Part shown: positions 1 to 4,627 of the stretch, piece by piece
How the letters are laid out: each line of letters opens with the position of its first letter
Numbering within the stretch: the first letter of the stretch is position 1
Assembly (NCBI GenBank): GCA_023426265.1
Contig: JAFABA010000226.1
Location: 1 to 6,451 of the forward strand
Reading direction: 5' to 3'
DNA: 6,451 nt
From: Bacillota bacterium
Lineage (GTDB): Bacteria > Bacillota > Clostridia > Christensenellales > CAG-138
Made by a program: the position numbers and the translations under genes
Notes under the pieces: generated by a model
The model's input: the letters and a program-made list of their open reading frames with translations, nothing else
What the model was told of the DNA's origin: nothing
Databases searched by the model: none

Positions 1-1
1 A

Positions 2-889
2 AGCCTGCTGATGGTGCTTGCGGGTTACGTGATCTGGGGCGTGCTGCCGCTTTACTGGCATACGCTTTCGGGCATCGACCCCATCGTCATTTTGTGCTGC
101 CGCATCGTGATGTCCGCCGTATGCACCACGCTGCTGCTTTTGGTAACGGGGCGCTTAAGCGAATTGTGGGCCGTGATGCGGAACAAACAATTGATGAAAT
201 TCCTCATCCCCGCCGCGCTTACCGTCACCGTCAACTGGGGCGTATATATTTGGGCGGTGAGCGCCGGGCACGTGACGGACTCCAGCCTGGGTTACTACAT
301 GAACCCGCTGGTGGTATTCCTGTTCGGTACCCTTATATTCAAGGAGCGCTGCGGCAAAATGGAGCTGTTTGCACTTTTGTTTGCGGCGGCGGGCGTGCTT
401 TTGAGCACGCTGCAATACGGCGCGTTCCCCTATATCGCCATTACGCTCGCCGTATCCTTTGCGCTCTACGGCATGTTCAAGAAGTTCGCGCATGTGGACG
501 GAACCGTCAGCATCGCGGTGGAAACGGTCGTACTCTTTCCCGCTGCACTGCTGTTTCTGATCCTCTCCCCGGGAACTCAGGCGGCGATTGAAACCGCGAC
601 GCCGCTGCAGTATATATTCCTGGTGCTGGCGGGCATCGTTACGGCAGCACCGCTTATTATGTACACCCAGGGTGTCAACGGCCTGCCCTTTATTACGATG
701 GGCTTTTTGCAGTATGTCTGCCCCACGTTGATGCTGATACTGGGCGTGCTCATCATGGGCGAGCCGTTTACCGTGGCGCAGGGCGTCAGCTTCGCGTTTA
801 TCTGGGCGGGGCTGATCCTGTTCAGCATCGGCATGATAAAAAGGGAAAAGAAGCAGGCAGCGCTGGAAGCAGCGGCGGAGCAGGGCTGA
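2..889 (+). CDS. rarD: RarD-like EamA-family permease, 5' end outside the window
   Basis: This is an inner-membrane permease of the drug/metabolite transporter superfamily, RarD branch; the substrate of this branch is poorly defined. The frame is already open at base 2 (codons S-L-L) before the first ATG at 11. RarD proteins usually have about ten more residues before the first helix, so the true start lies upstream and the entry is 5' partial. Numbered from the ATG at 11 (292 residues), ten hydrophobic segments are visible at about 1-19, 22-48, 61-86, 92-110, 117-139, 140-158, 166-185, 198-222, 229-249 and 258-277. RarD signatures include N-W-G-V-Y-I-W-A-V (75-83) and S-L-G-Y-Y-M-N-P-L (92-100). 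The C-terminus is a short charged tail rich in Lys, Glu and Ala. The gene converges on the jag operon. Family assignment is firm; substrate is unknown. Confidence 0.9.
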   Translation, partial: SLLMVLAGYVIWGVLPLYWHTLSGIDPIVILCCRIVMSAVCTTLLLLVTGRLSELWAVMRNKQLMKFLIPAALTVTVNWGVYIWAVSAGHVTDSSLGYYMNPLVVFLFGTLIFKERCGKMELFALLFAAAGVLLSTLQYGAFPYIAITLAVSFALYGMFKKFAHVDGTVSIAVETVVLFPAALLFLILSPGTQAAIETATPLQYIFLVLAGIVTAAPLIMYTQGVNGLPFITMGFLQYVCPTLMLILGVLIMGEPFTVAQGVSFAFIWAGLILFSIGMIKREKKQAALEAAAEQG

Positions 890-898
890 GACGTTATT

Positions 899-917
899 GC
901 AGGGGCCTTGCCCCTGC
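899..917 (+). repeat. Perfect hairpin after rarD
   Basis: GCAGGGGC and GCCCCTGC form a perfect 8-bp stem around a CTT loop, ten bases after the rarD stop. No T-run follows, so it is not a classical terminator alone. It is the first of a series of inverted repeats and resembles REP-like intergenic hairpins seen in many bacterial genomes; that link is inference. Confidence 0.6.
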
Positions 918-923
918 ACCCCA

Positions 924-956
924 CCCAAGGGATATGTCCCTTGGGAATTACTTTTC
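924..956 (+). terminator. Probable rarD terminator hairpin
   Basis: CCCAAGGGA (924-932) and TCCCTTGGG (937-945) form a perfect 9-bp stem with a TATG loop. It is followed by a broken T-rich stretch, AATTACTTTTC. With the hairpin at 899-917 it is the best candidate for ending rarD transcription. The T tract is interrupted, so efficiency is uncertain, and the stem may instead belong to a dispersed repeat. Confidence 0.5.
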
Positions 957-957
957 T

Positions 958-985
958 CTAAAGCACTCTAAATAGAGCGCTTTAG
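958..985. repeat. 13-bp inverted repeat with one mismatch
   Basis: CTAAAGCACTCTA (958-970) and TAGAGCGCTTTAG (973-985) are inverted around AA. The only imperfect pair is A·C on the plus strand, which becomes a G·U wobble in minus-strand RNA, so the stem is better formed in a leftward transcript. No coding role is seen. Confidence 0.6.
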
Positions 986-1012
986 GGGATGGACGCTTAG
1001 TGGGAGGTTTCG

Positions 1013-1056
1013 CCCAACCCTCCAAAGCAGGGACGGTATGAAGGAAGGGGGTTGGG
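1013..1056. repeat. Long-range inverted repeat CCCAACCC / GGGTTGGG
   Basis: CCCAACCC (1013-1020) pairs with GGGTTGGG (1049-1056) across a 28-base purine-rich loop. A competing local pairing is GGAGG (1003-1007) with CCTCC (1019-1023). It is one of several structured units in this gap; function unknown. Confidence 0.4.
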
Positions 1057-1063
1057 GATGGGT

Positions 1064-1084
1064 TGTGTAGCCAAAGGCTACACA
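1064..1084. repeat. Perfect 9-bp hairpin with AAA loop
   Basis: TGTGTAGCC (1064-1072) and GGCTACACA (1076-1084) are perfect inverted repeats around AAA. No T-run follows on either strand, so it is not a simple terminator. It sits in the hairpin-rich gap after rarD. Confidence 0.6.
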
Positions 1085-1100
1085 TCAATCCTTGTAGGAT

Positions 1101-1121
1101 CCCCGAATGTATCATTCGGGG
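1101..1121. repeat. Perfect 9-bp hairpin with TAT loop
   Basis: CCCCGAATG (1101-1109) and CATTCGGGG (1113-1121) are perfect inverted repeats around TAT. A short TTTT run occurs on the plus strand from about base 1129, too far from the stem to act as a normal terminator tract. Confidence 0.6.
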
Positions 1122-1146
1122 GCACGTATTTTCCCCAACACAAAAA

Positions 1147-1234
1147 ATATCGCGGCGGCCCGCGGGCCTAGTGTACGAGGCGCCTCCCGCCGAGGACGCG
1201 GCGCTTTGAAGCGCCGATATCTTGAAGCCTTCAA
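1147..1234. repeat. GC-rich nested palindrome block
   Basis: This block is bounded by inverted ATATCG (1147-1152) and CGATAT (1215-1220). It contains GGCCCGCGGGCC (1157-1168, perfect palindrome), CGGCGG (1153-1158) pairing with CCGCCG (1187-1192), GAGGCGCCTC (1177-1186, perfect palindrome), CGGCGCTT/AAGCGCCG (1199-1216), and TTGAAG/CTTCAA (1222-1234). It is markedly richer in GC palindromes than the preceding 200 bases and may be a separate repeat unit or a cruciform-prone linker. A minus-strand open frame across 948-1250 reads through it but has no ribosome binding site and looks spurious. Confidence 0.5.
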
Positions 1235-1253
1235 TCGTTACCGGCACCACGAT

Positions 1254-1287
1254 AAAACGCCCCGTGCAATATGAACTGCACGGGGCG
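1254..1287 (-). terminator. Rho-independent terminator of the rpmH-jag operon
   Basis: CGCCCCGTGCA (1258-1268) and TGCACGGGGCG (1277-1287) form a perfect 11-bp stem with an 8-base loop. Read on the minus strand it lies 14 bases after the jag stop and is followed by TTTTAT (1257-1252). This is a strong intrinsic terminator, indicating that jag is the last gene of the leftward operon. Confidence 0.88.
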
Positions 1288-1301
1288 CTTACTGTTGTTT
1301 C

Positions 1302-2180
1302 TTACTTCTTCGGCGTGATCACGACTCGGCGGTTGGGTTCCTCCCCTTCGCTGTGGGTGGTCACATAGGGGTTGTTCTGCAGCGACGCGTGCAGCACACG
1401 GCGCTCGTAGGGGTTCATGGGCTCCATGGCGATGGGGCGGCCGGTGGACTTGACCCGGGCTGCCTGCCTGCGGGCAAGGCGCACAAGCGTATCCTCCCGC
1501 TTGCTGCGGTAATCCTCAGTGTCGAGCGTAACGCGCAGGTATTTTTCCTGCTTGCGGGTACGGTTGACGACCAGGGAGGTCAGGTACTGCATGGCGTCCA
1601 GCGTTTCGCCGCGGCGGCCGATCAGCAGGCCCTTGGTGTGGCTGTCTATGGACAGGCGTACGCCGTTTTCCACTTCCACCGCGCGTACATCCGCTTCCAC
1701 GCCCATATTTTTAAGTAAGCCGGATAAAAACTGGCCCGCGGGGTGGTTTGCAGCTACTTCCGCGCTATACGCATACTCTTCGGCGGGCGGCTGCGGCGCT
1801 ACTTTAGGTTCTTCCCGCCTAGTTTGCGGGCGGTCTTCCCCGCGGCTTTCGTTCGGCCCGCGGTCGCGCCTATTGTGTTCCCCGTTGGGCCTTTGCTCCC
1901 GGCGTTCCCCGCCCTGGGGTCTATTCTCGCGCTGTTCGCGCACTCGTTCGGTCTTCTGCTCCCGTTCTTCGAATACGCGGGACTTCTGCGCGGGGACTTC
2001 GTCGTCCTGTTCGCGCTCGGTCAGGCGCACGCGGGCAAGCTTTGCACCGATGCCGAATAGGCCCTTGCTTTCGTTCTGCAACGTTTCAATCCGCACTTCG
2101 TCGATGGAAAGGCCCAGTTCCTGCAGGCCGTGGAAAACAGCTTCATCAATGGAGCGGCCGCTAAATTCCCCGCTTTTCAT
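1302..2180 (-). CDS. jag: Jag/KhpB (SpoIIIJ-associated) RNA-binding protein
   Basis: Jag (KhpB) is a cytoplasmic RNA-binding protein. In Gram-positive bacteria it works with KhpA and influences cell elongation and division. The 292-residue protein has all three expected parts. A Jag-N domain (about 3-53) contains E-S-K-G-L-F-G-I-G. A highly charged Arg/Glu/Asn/Gln-rich linker (about 57-135) is presumably disordered. A KH domain (about 147-222) has the G-x-x-G loop I-G-R-R-G at 187-191, and an R3H domain (about 230-292) has R260-x3-H264. The ATG at 2180 overlaps the yidC TGA (ATGA), and GGAGGG lies 6 bases upstream, so translation is probably coupled to yidC. The linker is low-complexity and likely to vary between relatives. 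Identification is firm. Confidence 0.96.
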   Translation of the reverse strand: MKSGEFSGRSIDEAVFHGLQELGLSIDEVRIETLQNESKGLFGIGAKLARVRLTEREQDDEVPAQKSRVFEEREQKTERVREQRENRPQGGERREQRPNGEHNRRDRGPNESRGEDRPQTRREEPKVAPQPPAEEYAYSAEVAANHPAGQFLSGLLKNMGVEADVRAVEVENGVRLSIDSHTKGLLIGRRGETLDAMQYLTSLVVNRTRKQEKYLRVTLDTEDYRSKREDTLVRLARRQAARVKSTGRPIAMEPMNPYERRVLHASLQNNPYVTTHSEGEEPNRRVVITPKK

Positions 2181-3160
2181 GATTTTCCCTCCTCCGGTTT
2201 AGACGCTGCGAGTTCCTTCGCAAACTTCCGGTTCACTAGCATGTTGGTAAATGTAGATACCACGTTGCTGATCGTCCAGTAGATGGCGAACGCCGTATTG
2301 TTGGTTAAGCAGAAGAATGCGGACATGGCAGGCATGATGTAGAGCATAGCCTTGTTCGTACTCTGTGCCTGGGCTGCCGCGCTCGGCTGCCCGTTGTCCT
2401 GCACCGCGGGCTTGGGCTGGTTCTTCTGCATGATCCAGCTCGAGAGGAACGTGGTGCCGCCCGCGAGTATCGGCCAGATGAACCAGCCGTTGTATACGGT
2501 CTGATACTGCGCGACAAGGGGCGCAACCAGATTATTATAAGTATCGATCGAAGCCTGCGGAATATTCTTCGGATCCGCGATGATGAGCCCGAGCTGCTGG
2601 AACGTCGCGAGCGCATCGGGATGCTCCTGGAAGAATATGAGGTTCTGCAGATTGGGGATGGCTAAGAATTCCTTGGCGCTCATGACAACTTCCTTTAAGC
2701 CGTTGTCCGGCATCCAGATGTTGTGCACCCACAGGAAATTGAAATTCTGGAACAGCGGCGAGTTGCCGGTTTCATGCAGCTGCAACAGCACCTTGATCAT
2801 CTGCTCGTAGCCCCAGAAGCGGAACGCGGCGATGAAGCAGAAGAACAGCGGCATCATCATCAGCATGGGCAGGCAGCCGCCCCACATGCTCACGCCACGT
2901 TCCTTCATCAGCTTGGACTGCGCCTGCTGAAGCTTTTGCGGGTCGTTCGGGTATTTGCGCTTGAGTTTATCAATTTCCGGCTGCACGGCCTGCATCTTCA
3001 TGCTGGATTTGCGGGACTGGATATCGCCGAATATCGTGGCGCCGCGAATGACCACGGTGCTGATTAAGATCGTCCAGAAGATGCTTTCGACAGTGACGTT
3101 CTCATACACCCATCGCATGGCCATTAAAATCCAAGTTGTTAAAAAGAAATCTCCTTGCAA
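2177..3160 (-). CDS. yidC: YidC/Oxa1-family membrane protein insertase, TTG start
   Basis: YidC inserts and folds inner-membrane proteins, alone or with SecYEG. I prefer the TTG at 3160 (327 residues) because AAGGAGG (3175-3169) sits 8 bases upstream; an earlier in-frame TTG at 3178 would place that Shine-Dalgarno inside the gene. In this numbering the first conserved helix (about 24-45) carries R39 in V-V-I-R-G, the hydrophilic-groove arginine of the family. The coiled cytoplasmic loop (about 46-92) ends in the hairpin before the second helix (about 93-114, with P-M-L-M-M-M-P-L-F). Further helices are near 226-245 and 270-306, with N-T-A-F-A-I-Y-W in the last region. There is no lipoprotein signal, unlike B. 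subtilis SpoIIIJ. The extracytoplasmic region at about 115-225 is fairly long. The gene overlaps jag by 4 bases. Confidence 0.95.
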   Translation of the reverse strand: MQGDFFLTTWILMAMRWVYENVTVESIFWTILISTVVIRGATIFGDIQSRKSSMKMQAVQPEIDKLKRKYPNDPQKLQQAQSKLMKERGVSMWGGCLPMLMMMPLFFCFIAAFRFWGYEQMIKVLLQLHETGNSPLFQNFNFLWVHNIWMPDNGLKEVVMSAKEFLAIPNLQNLIFFQEHPDALATFQQLGLIIADPKNIPQASIDTYNNLVAPLVAQYQTVYNGWFIWPILAGGTTFLSSWIMQKNQPKPAVQDNGQPSAAAQAQSTNKAMLYIMPAMSAFFCLTNNTAFAIYWTISNVVSTFTNMLVNRKFAKELAASKPEEGKS

Positions 3161-3168
3161 GTGTGTGT

Positions 3169-3175
3169 CCTCCTT
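3169..3175 (-). promoter_or_regulatory. Shine-Dalgarno that fixes the yidC TTG start
   Basis: On the minus strand AAGGAGG is followed by ACACACAC and TTG (3160). The perfect core and 8-base spacing decide between three in-frame candidates: TTG 3178 (the site would be inside the gene), TTG 3160 (ideal spacing) and ATG 3124 (no site). Confidence 0.75.
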
Positions 3176-3297
3176 CAAGCGAATCTTGTAGTGGTCATTT
3201 CCCCGGGCGCGTCATGCCGACGCTCTGCATGCCCGATTATGGCATGCCCCATACGGGGAAAAGGATAGGGAAAAAGAAACATGAGGACCTTGTCCAT
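3175..3297 (-). CDS. Possible 40-residue small ORF between yidD and yidC
   Basis: An open frame begins with ATG directly after the yidD stop (TAA-ATG) and ends with TGA, the A of which begins the yidC AAGGAGG site. It therefore fills the whole gap. It would encode 40 residues: a short hydrophobic start (M-D-K-V-L-M-F-L-F-P), then a His-rich 5-residue periodicity (G-H-A-I-I, G-H-A-E-R, R-H-D-A-P). I recognise no family. No clear ribosome binding site precedes it; expression would need coupling to yidD termination. It may be chance, since stops are infrequent in this GC range. It is listed because of its exact fit. Confidence 0.22.
   Translation of the reverse strand: MDKVLMFLFPYPFPRMGHAIIGHAERRHDAPGEMTTTRFA
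3213..3248. repeat. Three CATGCC direct repeats with a 15-bp period, plus hairpin
   Basis: CATGCC occurs at 3213-3218, 3228-3233 and 3243-3248, exactly 15 bp apart. The last two copies also form an inverted repeat: GCATGCC (3227-3233) and GGCATGC (3241-3247) around a 7-base loop. A competing hairpin is CCCC-ATAC-GGGG (3247-3258). The block lies between yidD and yidC, upstream of the yidC ribosome binding site, so it could affect mRNA stability or yidC translation. Confidence 0.5.
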
Positions 3298-3510
3298 TTA
3301 TGGGACGGGATCATACCCGCCCTTTGAAAACGGATTGCAGCGGAGCAGGCGCCACAGGGCAAGCAAGCTTCCACGCAAAGCGCCGTGTTTTTCGATGGCG
3401 CCATAGGCATACTCGGAGCAGGTCGGCAGGTATTTGCAGCGGTTTTGGGGCAGTGCCGGAGAAATATATTTTTTGTAGAGTTTCAGAAGGGCCAGAAGCA
3501 TCCGCTTCAT
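3298..3510 (-). CDS. yidD: YidD membrane protein insertion efficiency factor
   Basis: YidD is a small membrane-associated protein that promotes YidC-dependent membrane protein insertion. The 70-residue sequence is of typical length and matches the family along its whole length. It has an amphipathic/hydrophobic N-terminal helix (about 3-17), the Cys signature C25-K-Y-L-P-T-C31-S-E-Y, the L-R-G-S segment at 45-48, C58-N-P-F and the C-terminal G-G-Y-D-P-V-P (64-70). The three conserved cysteines are C25, C31 and C58. Its ATG (3510) overlaps the rnpA TGA (ATGA), so translational coupling to rnpA is likely. Its position between rnpA and yidC is the standard one. Confidence 0.97.
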   Translation of the reverse strand: MKRMLLALLKLYKKYISPALPQNRCKYLPTCSEYAYGAIEKHGALRGSLLALWRLLRCNPFSKGGYDPVP

Positions 3511-3938
3511 AGGACGTCCGCCCCCTTATCGGCTTCTTCCGCCTGTACCCGCCGGGCTTTCGCGTTTTGATATAGCTCCGCCTTTTTGAGCATTTGCAGC
3601 ATCGTCTGCCGCAAGCTCAAAAACGGCTCGTCCAACACGCTGGGCCTTGCAATGAATATCAGGTTGTGCCCGGGAGAGATTTCGTTCAGATAGGGGGAAA
3701 GCGCTTCGCGCAGCCTGCGCTTGACGCGGTTGCGCTGCACGCTGTTGCCGACCTTTTTGCTCACGCAAAAGCCCACCCGTACATGCGTTTCGGCCTGCAA
3801 GACACTGTTTTTCGGCTTTTTCGGCTTGCGGCGGTCGCGCACATATACAAGCGTAAACAATCGGCAGCCCACGGATTTTCCTACACGGTACGTAAACTGA
3901 AAATCCCTGTTTTTTTTGAGCGAGTACAAGCGTTTCAA
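3507..3938 (-). CDS. rnpA: Ribonuclease P protein component, TTG start
   Basis: RnpA is the protein subunit of RNase P, which binds the catalytic RNA and matures tRNA 5' ends. I choose TTG at 3938 because it gives the family N-terminus M-K-R-L-Y-S-L-K-K-N-R-D-F. A GGAAGG-like site lies about 9 bases upstream. A further in-frame TTG at 3992 would add 18 atypical residues. The 143-residue product carries R-V-G-F-C-V-S-K-K-V-G-N (54-65) and the RNR motif R-N-R-V-K-R-R-L-R-E (69-78). It is longer than the usual 110-120 residues because of a Lys/Arg-rich loop (about 34-52) before the R-V-G strand and an extended charged C-terminus (about 127-143). Codons 8-10 contain a run of eight A. It overlaps yidD by 4 bases and follows rpmH after a 233-base gap. 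Confidence 0.95.
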   Translation of the reverse strand: MKRLYSLKKNRDFQFTYRVGKSVGCRLFTLVYVRDRRKPKKPKNSVLQAETHVRVGFCVSKKVGNSVQRNRVKRRLREALSPYLNEISPGHNLIFIARPSVLDEPFLSLRQTMLQMLKKAELYQNAKARRVQAEEADKGADVL

Positions 3939-4016
3939 TCTGCGCGCCCTTCCGGCAAGACCAAATCCACCCGATAGAGTGGGTAACGCCAATCATGCCA
4001 ACTGGTGAAACGACCT

Positions 4017-4041
4017 AAGCCGGGCGTGACCCGGCTTTTTT
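4017..4041 (+). terminator. Plus-strand intrinsic terminator in the rpmH-rnpA gap
   Basis: AAGCCGGG (4017-4024) and CCCGGCTT (4030-4037) form a perfect 8-bp stem with loop CGTGA, followed by an uninterrupted run of six T (4036-4041). The poly-T is on the plus strand, opposite to the surrounding operon. On the minus strand the stem is followed by TTAGGTCG, which is not a terminator tract. It may stop antisense transcription entering rpmH, or act as an RNA stem in the operon message. Confidence 0.7.
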
Positions 4042-4098
4042 CGCCGCCAACAAAGTCCTGCGGCCTTTATCAGCGGGTTTTCTACGGTACAAATAAGA

Positions 4099-4168
4099 AC
4101 AGGCGGACCGGACGCCCGCCTCCAAATCTGTGGCCCTGCGCCCCCGGCGCTGCGGCGGGTACACCCGC
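4099..4168 (-). repeat. Cluster of GC-rich hairpins just after rpmH
   Basis: Immediately downstream of the rpmH stop the message can form three hairpins in sequence: GCGGGT/ACCCGC (4168-4155), GCGCC-GGG-GGCGC (4150-4138) and GGCGG/CCGCC (about 4121-4102). None is followed by a U-run in the leftward direction. They may act as 3'-end protection or a processing point separating the abundant L34 message from rnpA; that is inference. Confidence 0.45.
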
Positions 4169-4171
4169 ACG

Positions 4172-4306
4172 TTACGCGCTCAGGCGCTTTCTGCCCTTTA
4201 AACGCCTGCGCTTCAATACATTGCGGCCATCGGTGGTCTTCATACGCTTACGGAAGCCGTGCACTTTGCTGCGCTGCCTCTTTTTAGGCTGGTACGTCAT
4301 GAACAT
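4172..4306 (-). CDS. rpmH: 50S ribosomal protein L34
   Basis: L34 is a small basic protein of the large ribosomal subunit. The product is 44 residues, exactly the usual length. It begins M-F-M-T-Y-Q-P-K-K-R, contains the conserved V-H-G-F-R-K-R-M (15-22), D-G-R-N-V-L-K-R-R-R (26-35) and ends K-G-R-K-R-L-S-A. ATG 4306 is chosen over ATG 4300 because AGAGGTG (4320-4314) lies 7 bases upstream of it and 13 from the second. A longer in-frame extension to 4375 would run back through the structured leader and is not supported. It is the first gene of the leftward operon, with a near-consensus promoter 130-160 bases upstream. Confidence 0.98.
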   Translation of the reverse strand: MFMTYQPKKRQRSKVHGFRKRMKTTDGRNVLKRRRLKGRKRLSA

Positions 4307-4430
4307 TGCTTTGCACCTCTTTTCTATGGATGGTAAACCGGGCGAGCTTACCAGATGTAGTATACTACCCGGCAAATACTCACAAAATATGGAGCAAACG
4401 CCCTATTTCCGGGCGGTTTCGCCCATTGCC
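4307..4430 (-). promoter_or_regulatory. Structured rpmH 5' leader, possible pseudoknot or switch
   Basis: From the predicted start near 4430 the leader is about 124 nt. In leftward RNA order it can form GGGCG-AAAC-CGCCC (4424-4411), then CCGGG (4372-4368), a 12-nt perfect palindrome GTAGTATACTAC (4368-4357), TGGTAA (4353-4348), CCCGG (4342-4338) and TTACCA (4336-4331). CCGGG pairs with CCCGG, and TGGTAA pairs with TTACCA. The two stems interleave, so they form either an H-type pseudoknot or mutually exclusive alternatives. The region ends about ten bases before the Shine-Dalgarno. A loop of one base makes a compact pseudoknot sterically tight. Autogenous control of L34 is conceivable but is inference. 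Confidence 0.4.
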
Positions 4431-4436
4431 TGTATA

Positions 4437-4466
4437 AGTATAGTGGAAAAACGCCCAAGCTGTCAA
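4437..4466 (-). promoter_or_regulatory. Near-consensus sigma-A promoter for rpmH
   Basis: On the minus strand TTGACA (4466-4461), an 18-base spacer and TATACT (4442-4437) match the housekeeping consensus 6/6 and 5/6. Transcription would begin near 4430. This is the strongest promoter in the window, as expected for a ribosomal protein operon. Confidence 0.75.
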
Positions 4467-4527
4467 GCACTTTACCTCGCCCAAAAATTTGATCACACAA
4501 ATGTCACGCCAACTACATTGCGCTGTA

Positions 4528-4556
4528 TTGCTTTTATGGGGTACAGCGGCTAAAAT
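4528..4556 (+). promoter_or_regulatory. Candidate promoter for the degV pair
   Basis: TTGCTT (4528-4533), a 17-base spacer and TAAAAT (4551-4556) give a moderate sigma-A match with a good -10 and weak -35. It lies 71 bases before the first degV start, giving a leader of about 65 nt that contains GGCCG (4566-4570) and CGGCC (4581-4585), a short hairpin. Confidence 0.4.
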
Positions 4557-4627
4557 GTTAGAAAAGGCCGTTTATTTCAGCGGCCGGAGCGTGAAATGCC
4601 GCGCTTGAGGTTAAAGGAGGTTGCTTC

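Noticed and set aside
155..928. 257-residue minus-strand open frame opposite rarD
   Set aside because: It is an antisense shadow of a clear transporter gene, with Arg/His/Gln-rich composition typical of reversed coding sequence.
899..1121. CRISPR array or integron attC sites
   Set aside because: The repeats are inverted, differ from each other and have no regular spacing. No cas or integrase gene is nearby and no attC core sites are seen.
948..1250. 100-residue minus-strand open frame in the rarD-jag gap
   Set aside because: Its GTG start lies just past the jag terminator tract, with no ribosome binding site. The frame runs through inverted repeats and the protein resembles no known family.
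3526..3996. 156-residue minus-strand ATG frame overlapping rnpA
   Set aside because: It lies in a different frame from the clear RnpA match, with no good ribosome binding site. It is a shadow except for the low-level slippage idea noted separately.
4015..4170. 51-residue GTG frame after rpmH on the minus strand
   Set aside because: There is no Shine-Dalgarno. It is Arg-rich, as expected from GC-rich hairpins, and ends inside the reverse terminator, so chance is likelier.
4005..4553. 182-residue plus-strand open frame antisense to rpmH
   Set aside because: It covers the L34 gene, its leader and its promoter on the opposite strand, and has no family features.
4307..4627. Replication origin between divergent genes
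   Set aside because: The position would suit oriC, but I find no TTATCCACA-like boxes and no AT-rich unwinding tract, and dnaA is absent.
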